Of a stretch of 64,000 nucleotides of DNA, positions 30,942 through 42,070 are shown in pieces. Both the position numbers and the translations under genes were made by a program. The notes beneath the pieces are model-generated. The model was not told the DNA's origin. It saw only the letters and a program-made list of their open reading frames with translations, and searched no databases. The stretch is from assembly GCA_964019415.1 (NCBI GenBank), contig OZ025890.1, forward strand, positions 4,213,292-4,277,291, given 5' to 3'. Source of the stretch: Ianthella basta. Lineage: Eukaryota > Porifera > Demospongiae > Verongiida > Ianthellidae. Positions within the stretch are counted from its first letter, which is position 1, and each line of letters starts with the position of its first letter.

Positions 30942-33550
30942 TGCCATATTACTCTGTAGTGGTGCCATATAACTCTGTAGTGGTGCCATATTTCTCTGTA
31001 GTGGTGCCATATAACTCTGTAGTGGTGCCATATAGCTCTGTAGTGGTGCCATATTACTCTGTAGTGATGCCGTATAACTCTGTAGTGGTGCCATATTTAT
31101 CTGTAGTGGTGCCATATTACTCTGTAGTGGTGCCATATAACTCTGTAGTGGTGCTGTATTACTCTGTAGTGGTGCCATATTACTCTGTAGTGGTGCCATA
31201 TAACTCTGTAGTGGTGCTGTATTACTCTGTAGTGGTGCCATATTACTCTGTAGTGGTGCCATATAACTCTGTAGTGGTGCCATATTACTCTGTAGTGGTG
31301 CCATATAACTCTGTAGTGGTGCCATATTACTCTGTAGTGGTGCCATATAACTCTGTAGTGGTGCCATATTACTCTGTAGTGTTGCCATATGTATATGATA
31401 CATCCTTGCCCAGAGAGATGTAAGACCCTTTCCCTCAAGAGCTGCAATCTGATTGGTCAGAATAGGCTAAGTACGCTGTATATGATTTATACCACACTTA
31501 AGTGTGGTCCGTAAGTGATGTCTCCCTGAGGCCAGAAGGAGTCACCCATTTGGTAACATAGTGTAATAGTGCCTTCCAGCACCAGCTACCATACCACTCC
31601 TGTGAAGTCATGCTAGCTACATAATATTTCAGGGGAGGGCACACTCATACACTTCTTTACAGGTCTCCATGTGGTCTGTGCTCAGTTGAATGGTAGCATT
31701 TCCTAATGTTTCTGAGTAGGCAGGTGTCCCTGTTGAATGTGTAGTCATCAGATGTGGGGCTTACCAGTTGGTGACCACACTCTGAGTAGGAGTGGGCGAG
31801 TGGTGTTTTAATGGGAGAACCATTCATAAGAGTATGTAGGAATTTTCAACTCTATTATAGAGGAGCTGCATGTTTAGCACACAGGGTACCAGTCCATCCA
31901 GCTTAGTGCGTGTGCGTGCGTGCGTGCGTGCGTGTGTGTACATGTGTGTGTGAATTTGAACTTTAGGGATGAGGTGCAAATGACATGCTCCTCTACATAG
32001 TATTGTCCTACATACGTAAGTGGGTACAACAAAGTAGTGCGTAGTACATACAAACGTGCATGCACTCACTTCTTGTACCCACCACCATTTGAGGAGTCAT
32101 GACATTGTGTAGTGTGTAGAGGTTACCAGTAAGCCATGCTGGGGTAGTTCTTCTGTAAGTAAGTCACTTGCTGTCATCGAGCCCCTTGGTGAGCATTGTG
32201 TGACTGACTGTCTGTCTGTCTGTGCGTCTGTGTGTACACAGGTGGATGACCTGAGGCGGAGTATCACCATCATTGGGCAGAAGCTGGAGCAAGTACGAAG
32301 CAACCACAATATTCTACTCACCAAGCCAAGGAATGATGGTTAGTAGGTGCGGGCACCACTGTCACATTGGCAAGCACAGGGATTGGTGATGCCATACTGG
32401 TTTCACTGATCTCATCTCAGTGATTAATGACAACATCCTTTAGTATGGAGTTTCTTCCTTACTATTTTTACTCTGTCACAGGGAAAATGTAGGAATTGTA
32501 GACATCAGCAAATTGTAAATTCGCAAGTGCTGACAATGTTGCATTTGCTGCTGTCCTGTCAGTAAAGTGGTATTTAGGTATATTGCTTCTGTGTGCATTT
32601 CTGTGCACACTTACTTCTGTGTACACACAATGTCCACAAGCATGCACACAAGTAGAGGAGATATCAAGAAAGACCTTACGTACCATCACTTCACACTTCA
32701 CCATTGACAGCACGAGTGTGGGCTGCCACACGGCAGTCACCCTGTGACCAATACATGAGGCATGAGAGGGCAATTGGTCACTGCTGTGATGATTGGCCGA
32801 TGGCTGAAACTCAGTGGTAGAGTGTACATAGGTCCCAGGTTTAACTCCCCCGGCTCTGTGACTATTTTCCCTCTCTTCCCTGCCCCCATGGAACTGTAAT
32901 TTAATAATTGCCGAGCGGCGAGCATAAGCGAGCGAAGCGAGGCCATTGATCGCTGTCTATTCAAGCCTCGACGATATATGTATATCCGATATTTGTATCG
33001 TACGACATGTGACTGCGCATGTGATGGCTCGTCTTTTCAAAGGGTTGATTTGCTCCTGTTCGGCCGCTCATCTTTGCCAGCATGCTCCCGTGGAAGAGGG
33101 GCACAGAAGGAGAGCAGATGGGAATGGCAACGACACGGCTGCGTCCAGCATGCCGAGGGGGCCACGCTGCAAGACGGTGCGTGCGACTGAATGCGGCAGA
33201 ATGGCGCGAGGCTACTGGCCTCGGCGACGGACGAGCAGCGGCAGTCCAGGCTTGAGGAGCTTTGGCAGTAACAGACAAGGAGCTTGGCTACTAAGACAGC
33301 TCCAGTCTGTAACATCACATTACACTTGTCTACTGGCCACGTACTATTCATGCTGCGAGGCAATTCTTATGCGCTTAGCTTATGCCTAGTATCTAGGTGG
33401 GATAGTTATTCTATGATGCTCTGTGCACAAATACTACTGTACACCCACTGTGTCCAGCTCTGCAGCAGGAGACAGACCAACTTATTCAGCAGATAAAGGT
33501 GCAGGCCCTCAAGATCAACAACACCCTCAAGAGTGAGCTTCATCACATGG

Positions 33551-33603
<53 letters not shown>

Positions 33604-33606
33604 CAC

Positions 33607-33656
<50 letters not shown>

Positions 33657-34585
33657 GATGGGTGAGATGTTGCTGTAGCAGAGGTCAAAGAGATTTGTCT
33701 TAGAAGAGACATTCAGTTTGCCGTATGCATACAAATTTTGTGGTACTTGTATTTTGCAAATGGAGTATTCAGACATCACTGTAAGATCTGCCTCACTAAT
33801 GGCATTTCAGAGAATAGTTCGTTAACCAACTGTGTAACTGTGTGTGTTGTATATATGTACAGTACGTACCAGGATTCCTACAGCCACACACAATACTTTG
33901 CTAATTGCCCTAACTATGAAAGAACTTACCTTTACACAAAGCAGCAACTTACCTTTACACAAAGCAGCACACACACCATTCTCAGCATATCCTGTATTGC
34001 TCCCCACATCTCTCCTAGTCTTTCCAATTCGCACTCTCTTCACAAATTCTTCTGCGACTACTTGAATGCTTGAATGCTGAATGGATGGACGCTAGCCCAC
34101 AGAAAAACGAAGTTTCTGCAGTCTTAGAGTTGCCCTCGATCCCTTCTCTACGTAGCAGAGAGACTCCAATTGCCTCATGGACACTAGAATCCAGTAACTT
34201 CCTGTATGTGCTATAAATGGGAGAAATATCCACACTTTTACGTGCATTTCGTGGACGTCGGCTGATTCACCAAGTCAGCAAAAATGTAGCCCCACAAAAT
34301 GTACATACGGTATTTGCTGGATAACACGTTTACAGTGCCTGCCTTCTATCATCACCGTTGAAGTGTTCCATTGAGTCATGCTCCATTCTTTCTTCGCTGT
34401 GACATGGTGTGTGTACATGCTTGGCATGTTGTGAACTTGGCCTACCGTGTGTTTGAGGAATGAGTGCTAATGGTTGTTGGTTTCATCTGTCTCTCTCAGA
34501 GATGGCAGAGGATCAAGGCCACATGGAGGCGTCTCGGGAGAGGAATCAGACGGATGTCAGGATTAAGAGGGCACAGGTACTGCAT

Positions 34586-34653
<68 letters not shown>

Positions 34654-36289
34654 TGTGGTGTGCATGTGTGGTGTGTGTGTGGTGTGTGTGGTGCAGTTGT
34701 TATCTATTCATGCACAGCCCCCCCCCCCCCCCCCCTCCTCCCGTTAGTACAACACCCTGGTGAAGCAGTTTCGTGACACTATGTATGAGTACAACACCCT
34801 GACAGAGGAGTACAGAGCCAAGAGCAAGGACAGGATAAAGAGGCAGCTTGAACTGGGTGAGGAAGTGCATGTCACGTTTGTATGTGGCACTTGTCAGATA
34901 CCTTGTGTGGTGAGTGAACGGTGCAGACCCCTCCAGTACATCCTTTACCTCTCCCTGGTTTTGTCCTGTTTGAAATGGGCCTTCACAACTATCCCAACTT
35001 TGACTTCCTTAGTGGCAGGAAAGGCATGTGTCATATAACACAGTTTGTCTCTTCCTTGCATGACCTGTCCAGCCATTTGTTCGCTACTTTGATTCTTCTC
35101 TAAGACTGAGGGTCTTGAGCCTCTCAGTGTAGGGTAGGCATTTATAAACTAGCACACGCACAGAATTTCTAGTCCAAATTCAGCACATCACCCGGTCACT
35201 TCACAGAATCCGACGCTCTTGCTTCCTGAGGAATAGGGCACAGTCCGGCTGACTGTCTTTGGAACATGTCCCACTGGGTTAGGGTTAGGGGTTATCAGCA
35301 TTTCTCCCACATTTGGCAAAGAAACGTTTTTGTACTTGTGATATCCTCTAATGTAGGAAGGCCACTTGTAGCAGAAACCTTCGCTGATGACTTGACTAGC
35401 CATTCCTGGCAATTTTACCACGTCACCAATACTGTACAGGATCGCGCATTGCTTACCAGTCACATAGGTGAAGCTTGTACTATTTCACCATATAATATCT
35501 ATTGGGTAATTTAATTTTGATGCAGACTCTATAAGCAGGCCACCTCTGTATAGCAGCCACTTGGTCCGGTCCCAAGGATGACCGTCTGATACAGTACAGG
35601 CTCCACTGTATCATTCATGTGTGTACACAAATGTGCACGAGAGGATTGAGTGTATAGCTTTTGTGCAGCACTGTACACAATTTCAGCTCAAAGTAGCACT
35701 TTGCAAACAAGTTATGCTGCAACTTCCATTAGTGAAAGCTGCACGATGCTTACTTTAGCCACCAGTTTAATGTTGTTAGCTGTGTATGTACAGTACATGG
35801 TGCATCTGTGCAATGAGTGTGCTATTTAGTTGTATATACTGTATGTAAAATGGTGTATGTTGTTCTACCCCAGCCAACCGGGAAGTGACAGAAGACCAGC
35901 TTGAGGAGATTCTGGACAACCCAGAGACCAATATCTTCACACAAGATGTGAGTTTCTCCCAATTCTGGTTTGAGGTGCTGAAGGTTGTGCCATTGAATCC
36001 TGGCCCTGGTCTGGCCTTATTCCTTAAAGTGTTGTTGCTTTTCTCTATTGACTTCACCCCTTCCCATTCATCCTCACCCATTCCCTTCCTCCCTTCTTCC
36101 CATTTGTGTCATACTTTCCCATCCACCAATACTGTCCTTTCACTTTCACTCTTCTCCTTTCAGATCTTAGTTGACTCAGCACAGTGGCAACTAGCTCTTA
36201 GTGAAATTCAAGCCAGAAACCAAGACCTTCGCATACTGCAGACAACCATGCAGGTGTGCATGCACGCACACGCACGCACACACACACAC

Positions 36290-36353
<64 letters not shown>

Positions 36354-36379
36354 GTGCACACACACACACACACACTTGT

Positions 36380-36429
<50 letters not shown>

Positions 36430-36787
36430 GGCAGCCTCTAGATGTGATTGGAGTGGAGTCACTAGCCCTCTTCGCACTCCTGTCACATGTTCCATGGTTC
36501 CTGCCTACATGTGTCTAATAATGGATAGAGAGTGTGCTTATTGTCTGTTGCTTTCCTGTTGTACGTAGGAACTTTACGAAATGTTCCTCACCATGGCAAC
36601 GCTGGTGGAAGAGCAGGTACATACCTGTGCAGGTTACACTGATACTGAATGTTGCGATATTTGGTGTGCTTACTGTATGCTATTGTTCCTTGTCTTTGTG
36701 TGGCTTGTTTGGGCTAGTTTCTCTTCTGTTGTGGACGTGTGTGTGTGTCTGTCTAGTCTAACATGTAGTGTGTGTGCGTGCGCGCGC

Positions 36788-36843
<56 letters not shown>

Positions 36844-38093
36844 CATAGCCAGCAGCCACTGTATGTGATGTGTACGTAGATAGCACTTGACAAGTGGGCT
36901 AAACCCACTCTAACCTATCCCCCAGGGAGAGACTATTGACCGCATTGAGGACAATGTGAATTCTGCTGCTGACTACGTGCAGTGGGGTACACACTCTGTG
37001 AGGAGAGCAGTGTCATCTGTCCAAAGGAGCAGAAAGGTCTGTCGGTCACAACCATCCTGTGTACCTATGTCTGTGTGTCCTGTGTACAGTATGAGACAAT
37101 ACGATATTAATGGCTGGTTCTGTTTCCGATCATTTTATTGAACAACTTGGCCATTTTACAGTACATCCCTTGTCCGCTGTACAGTTTGCCGATAATGGGT
37201 GTGCTTACATCCAACCAGCAGCAATGTCGAATGGTACCAGCTAGTGATTAATTGTTCGGTAGCCCTCATTAATTATTGCTCCCAACCGTTAACCTCACAT
37301 AACAGAACTGCTTCTGCCCTCCTTTTTCTTGAGCATAGATAAGGGTCATGTATCTATGCCTTGAGCAATGACATCATTCAATAGTACGAACTGGAGGGGA
37401 TGCACACTCGTTTGCAAACCAAACTGTGTAGGAACCATTGCATACTAACTTCATTCGTCTCCAGTACTCCTGTACTATGGAAAGGGTCATTCCATTTTCT
37501 GATCATTTTGTAAAATCATGGTATATTGTCACATACTGCATAAACTATCTTGACAAAATTTTGTCATTTGCATAGTCTCTGATGGTACGTAGAGCTCTTT
37601 TGTGAGATTGCCATTGAATTTAGCATTTCAGTTACCTAAATTGCCCTGTCTATGATATTTTGTAATGTTTAACTTTGCTTTTTGCCCCACTCTCCCCTCT
37701 CTACCCCTCTCTCTACCCCACTCTCCCCCTCTCTCCCCCTCTCTACCCTTTTCTACCCTTCTCTACCCCTCTCTACCCCTCTCTACCCTTCTCTACCCCT
37801 CTCTCCCCTTCTCTACCCCTCTGTACCCCTCTCTCCCCTTCTCTCCCCCTCTCTCTCCCTCTCTCCCCCATCTCTCCCCCTCTCTCCTTATCTCTCCCCC
37901 TCTCCTTATCTCTTCCCCGCTCTCCCTCTCTCCCCCTCTCTCCTTATCTCTCCCCTGCTCTCCCCCTCTCTCCCCCTCTCTACCTCCAAAGCTGACATTT
38001 GTCATTGCGTGCATCATCATTGGAGTTGTCCTGGTGATAATCATCATTATTGCAATCCTTGTGGCAGTTGTCGTGGCAACCACTAATAGATGA
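29134..38093 (+). CDS. Syntaxin, plasma-membrane Qa-SNARE (copy 2)
   Basis: Paralog of the gene at 15117-24767, same role expected. Exons: 29134-29166, 30080-30175, 32242-32338, 33458-33532, 34500-34576, 34748-34856, 35874-35947, 36164-36253, 36569-36616, 36926-37036, 37992-38093; 303 residues, no stops or frame breaks. About 15 residues differ from copy 1: five in exon 2, one in exon 5, two in exon 8, six packed into the juxtamembrane linker of exon 10 (for example YVQRGTHAV against YVQWGTHSV), one in the membrane anchor. The zero-layer Gln and anchor are kept. A LINE separates the coding exon from the duplicated leader; the first target-duplication copy leaves a decoy ATG at 27438 opening a ten-codon reading frame. 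Whether a promoter drives this copy is unknown. Confidence 0.9.
29190..29931. mobile_element. 742-bp inverted-repeat element in intron 1 of syntaxin copy 2
   Basis: Ends are imperfect inverted repeats of about 27 bp: AGGTCACGTGGGGTAACTTC at the left, GAGTTACCCCATTTCACCT at the right. Copy 1 has the empty site GTTTGTATCTGG at 15166-15177. Flanks TG (29188-29189) and TA (29932-29933) fit insertion at a TA with one later change. No transposase reading frame; a non-autonomous DNA element, family unassigned. Confidence 0.75.
30861..31395. repeat. (TG)n run joined to the 21-bp minisatellite in syntaxin copy 2 intron 2
   Basis: About 80 bp of TG followed without a gap by about 21 copies of the 21-bp unit also seen at 17290-17812. 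The roughly 1.1 kb between these two repeats in copy 1 is absent here. Confidence 0.92.
32903..33398. other. Insertion-like segment in intron 3 of syntaxin copy 2
   Basis: About 495 bp starting near TTGCCGAGCGGCGAGCATAA and ending before GATAGTTATTCTATG, with higher GC than its surroundings and no counterpart in copy 1 (about 20085-20108). No terminal inverted repeats were seen. A 147-codon frame inside is not recognisable as a protein. Confidence 0.6.
33552..33655. repeat. (CA)n microsatellite
   Basis: Interrupted CA run with CGCA units after syntaxin copy 2 exon 4; the copy 1 counterpart is at 20263-20350. Confidence 0.9.
36260..36429. repeat. (CA)n microsatellite
   Basis: CA run interrupted by two CTCGTG/CTTGTG units in the intron after SNARE exon 8 of syntaxin copy 2. 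The copy 1 run (23090-23158) is less than half as long. Confidence 0.92.
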
Positions 38094-38516
38094 ACAAACA
38101 AACACATATTGTGCATGTCAGTTTTACACAAATGATGTAGGAATCATGCAATTAGTGATTAGTAAGTTAGATAACTGTTTGGACCGTAGGAGTTTGTTCA
38201 TTTGTAGCTGTATGCCTTAACCTGTACATACCTCCATACACTCCTGAGTTAGCGCTACATGTGTCAGTAGGTGTCACTGCACCACTGTGTGCTGACATTG
38301 ATTGATCTGCTGTAACTTGTGGCTACCATTGCAAGTAGTATAGTCAACAAGAATACACATTAATATGACGTTCACCGAGTAGCTTTGTGCTACGTACATG
38401 GTGGAAGTATATGTATGACATTGTGTATATATGTAGGGGAGAAGATTTGGATTGATTTCTCAGCTGAAATCCATCTGGGAAATTTTCAGTACGTTTGTCG
38501 CATGCACCTACAACTT

Positions 38517-38569
38517 AGTCAGGCATCGCGTGACCCCTCCTCATGGAAGGGGTCACGCGACACCTGACT
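38517..38569. mobile_element. 53-bp hairpin insertion specific to copy 2
   Basis: Arms AGTCAGGCATCGCGTGACCC(CT) at 38517-38538 and the near-complement at 38548-38569 pair at 20 of 22 positions around a 9-bp loop. Copy 1 at the same place (about 25190) reads CCTACAACCGTCTCAG without it. A tiny fold-back element inserted after duplication is the simplest reading. Confidence 0.75.
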
Positions 38570-39627
38570 ACCTGTCTCAGAGAGCACCCCCTAAATTGGT
38601 GTGTGGCTCACAATGTTTCTGAAAATGAGTGAATCAAACCTTCAAAAGATTGTTAAAGGACTGCAATGATGTAAACGGAGACTAGATCAGTTCACTGCTC
38701 TTCATACAAAAATGTTTGGACTTTGTGGTAAAGAGAGGACAGTTTGCAACTGCTTCTAGATTAAAACGACTTGGCTTGAGTGTTGGTAGCAGTCATTTAG
38801 TGCGACAAATGCTCAATGCATATGGCAACTACATGAAAGACTTGTGAAAAGGCAGACCCAGCTGGTGATGAAAGTGAGCAGACATGATTCTAATTTGGAT
38901 ATACTGAGTACCGATTGTGGGACAGACTGTCGTACTGTGTGCTATATAACAATTCGTATTTGCGTCATCAATTACTTAACACTACAAACGACACCTTTTG
39001 TGTACTTCCACCTTCCCTATATAACTCATGCATGGAAGGGGAGTGACTGGCACCAGATTTGAGATGTCTGTACAGACCGCTATATATACCAACAAATTAT
39101 AATTTTGAAGCAATATTGCCTGTGGCGTAATCATATGTATTCCTCCGGCCGCCATTTTGTAGGGCAGAGGAATGGTATTATGGTCACTATATACAGTCCA
39201 CTTGTAAGGCACACTTTGCAAATTAAAAGCACATGCAGAGACGTGTACTAGTTGCGCAAGTGAAACACCCTGTCCATCGTACAACCTGTGATGAGTATGA
39301 ACATGACAAAAGCAATTGAAGAAAGATGGACTTAGCACACAGGTCATTGAGTAGCCTTGAAAGGAAGCCATATTTATATGGCCATTAGGTAGTGTAATTG
39401 TGTGCATGGATCTGATATGTCTCCTTGCTAGCTGCATTGTAGGGTGGCCAGAGATCCACTAAGGACTCACACAAGAAGCAGGACTTAGTGTACCAATATG
39501 CATAAATGGAGGGAGGAAGGGAGGGAGAGAAACCACATCTGGTTATGAGCTATGCTATGTGGTATCCAACTATAACCTCCACGAATATTTAATGCACAGT
39601 TGACAGTGACTTTACAGTAACTGTATT

Positions 39628-40330
39628 TTAATGGATATCAGAGTCAAACAGTAGATGAAATAAGCCAATTAACATGCAAGTCACTTGCAGCAGTCCTGTT
39701 TCTTTTCCATGGCTCCAAAGACTGCTGCTGCATTTCCTATTTGGACTGCGATTGAACGTCTCTGTACATAGGATTAAATGCCGGCTGCAGGGCTCTCCAG
39801 TGACTTCGTAGATGTGTCTCGCAAGCTCCCACGTGAATTCCTCTGCTGCCTTCCCCAATACTCTTGATGTTTCCACCACAAATGGCACAAAGTGGTGACT
39901 TGTGTCCAGATGCGCATGCTTGGACACTTTAACCTGCTCAGCCTGTGCCACCACAACTCCGGCCCCTCTCACAGCTGCTGGATTCTGTGAGGGAGCAAAT
40001 GTGTCAGGGCATGTAGCGTCCCACACCAACACTTTTCCGCAACTCCATGGCAGAATTGAGCATCCATCAGGTCACTTTCCGTCAGAATGATACAGTCAGA
40101 GGGCTCTAACCGAGATGGAATATTGGCTGAGGAGACTTGTGGATGATGTCATTCACAGCTGTATGCATGGCACGGCTGCATCGAGCCCCTCACTCCACTG
40201 GGTCAGGAGGGGGTGGGCTGTCATGCCCTTGTGCCCACAACCTCTATAGGCCTCAGACCTGCCTGTCAGGGGGCATCCTGCAGGTGCGTTGGATTGATCA
40301 GTGACACAAGGCTGGAGGAGCCAGCAGCAG
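39628..40330 (-). pseudogene. Remnant of a second non-LTR retroelement, C-terminal coding part
   Basis: Minus-strand reading VLVWDATCPDTFAPS, then HFVPFVVETSRVLG and RHIYEVTGEP matches the conserved C-terminal block seen after reverse transcriptase in a LINE family common in aquatic invertebrates (recognised from memory of the motif, not from a search). The same frame upstream is broken; a TGA at 40072-40074 stands where an Arg CGA would fit. No intact ends were found. It lies between the duplication and the GST gene. Confidence 0.65.
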
Positions 40331-41395
40331 ACGTCAGCTAGGAAAGCAGAAACGGTAAGCTGAACCGCACTCTGTATGCCAAGGCCACCATTTTCACAGA
40401 GAGTGTGAAGCGCCTGGGTTTAGGCCTGGTCTGAATCACTGAGGTAGATGTTGGCTGTCCTGCTTATGATGGACCTCAGCAAGTCTTCGTAGGATCTGAG
40501 TTCACATGATAGAAAGCAGCAGGCTGATGTACATGCTCAATCTTGATCTGCACATTAGTGGATGTAAATTTCATGGACTTTGTTGTGCAAAGAAACGTGA
40601 GGTAGCTAAATAGCAGACAGAAACCAAGAATGTTGTGCACGGTAGCTATGCAAGCATATTGATTTTAATTGCATCACTAGCTAGCTAGCTACATGCAGCT
40701 TTAGCTAATTCAGCTGACAAAGACCCCTTGAGGTTGAGGTGATGTCCTGAATTCGTACACTTCTATTGCCTGATTTGCTTGAACAAGTGTTCCTAGTTCA
40801 TCCATGACACAACATAACTTATGTAGCTAGCTAGCCAGCTAGTCAGCTAGCTAGCTACCAGTAGATTCCACTTTCATTAGTGGACTTGTTAGCCAGTTAT
40901 TGTGTTAAGGGCAGTGTGCATGTGTGCCCATTGCCTTACATCAGATGTTTAAAAAAGATTAAAAAAAATAACTTGCTCAGCCAGTCATACAAAATGTAAT
41001 TATGTCTTACTTCATGCAGGCACTGCCTAACACTGATGGGTAGCAGGCTAGCTACAAGCATGGAATTCGAAGATTGTCACAGAATGTCTTCAACAGACAA
41101 TTGACTTTAGCTAGCTAATGTCTTCTGGATTGGATGAGGCTGTGTAGCTTTTCAACATAAGAGAGGCAGAGGAGAATACAGCCAGTCTGCAGTACATTCA
41201 CTTCAGATATTGCACTCGCGATACGAAATTCGTGCATATCATGTCATATGATTACTGTGTATTGCAGCAGTTTGCGCGCCATTGTTGTAGGTGGGCGTAG
41301 TCTGTCACGTGCACAACTTTTCTGCCCGCCTGCGCCGTCTGGGTACGAGAGGCTGTACGTTTAGAGATCTCCAGTTGAATCATCAAGCCAGCAGA
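40331..41395. other. Non-coding interval upstream of the GST gene
   Basis: Rich in TAGCTAGC words. No gene recognised. The last 150 bp, with GGGCGTAG and TGCGCCGTCTGGG, are GC-richer and probably hold the GST promoter. Confidence 0.4.
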
Positions 41396-41988
41396 ATGCC
41401 TGTTACTCTGGGATACTGGAAGATTAGAGGGGTGAGCAACTGTCTGTCATTGGTTTATTGGCAAGGTGGAATGAATAGCGACGGATCCTGGTGTTATCGC
41501 TATGTTATTAAACTGGCTAATTAGCTAGGTTCTTTTTTCGTGCGTCAGAAGCCAATGGCCTAGCTGTTCGCTACAGTAGCTGAGGACGGTCTCTTCAGTA
41601 GTGGCTTCAAAGTAGCGCAACAAGCAGAGAGATTGGACGTTTCAACCTGCATGTTCCGTAGTCCTTCACGTTCCATGCATGACTGACACATGGACCAGTA
41701 GCTACAGTGAATTTGTATGGTCCTCTCTACGTGTCCATACATGATACACACAGCTGGCTCAGCCAATTAGGTTGCAGATGAAGTACCTTGAGATTGAATT
41801 TGAAGATGTTCACTATGTCCAAGGAGGACGTAAGTGCTGATGGCACTGCTGTTTGCATTGCTAAAGCTGTCATGCATGCTTGCTATGGTCACGTAATGTT
41901 TATCTATTTTGTAGCACCTGCCTTTGACCGCAGTTCATGGCTCAATGTAAAGGAGACCCTTGGAATGGCCTTTCCTAATGTTGGTAGC

Positions 41989-42070
<82 letters not shown>

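Larger units (their letters stand above)
27378..39527. repeat. Tandem segmental duplication, copy 2
   Basis: Direct repeat of 15059-26165. It differs by a LINE (27451-29131), a 742-bp inverted-repeat element (29190-29931), about 495 bp at 32903-33398, a 53-bp hairpin (38517-38569), and lack of three stretches seen in copy 1. Confidence 0.92.

Noticed and set aside
32946..33389. 147-codon plus-strand frame in syntaxin copy 2 intron 3
   Set aside because: Lies in a copy-specific insertion, has no recognisable domain, and splice sites around it belong to syntaxin.
29134..38093. Syntaxin copy 2 as a pseudogene
   Set aside because: All exons, splice sites and the zero-layer Gln are intact, and changes are mostly conservative or synonymous outside exons 2 and 10. 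Only its promoter is in doubt.
39628..40032. Possible host gene on the minus strand upstream of the GST gene
   Set aside because: The WDATCPDTFAP block is typical of a LINE C-terminus, and the upstream frame is broken.
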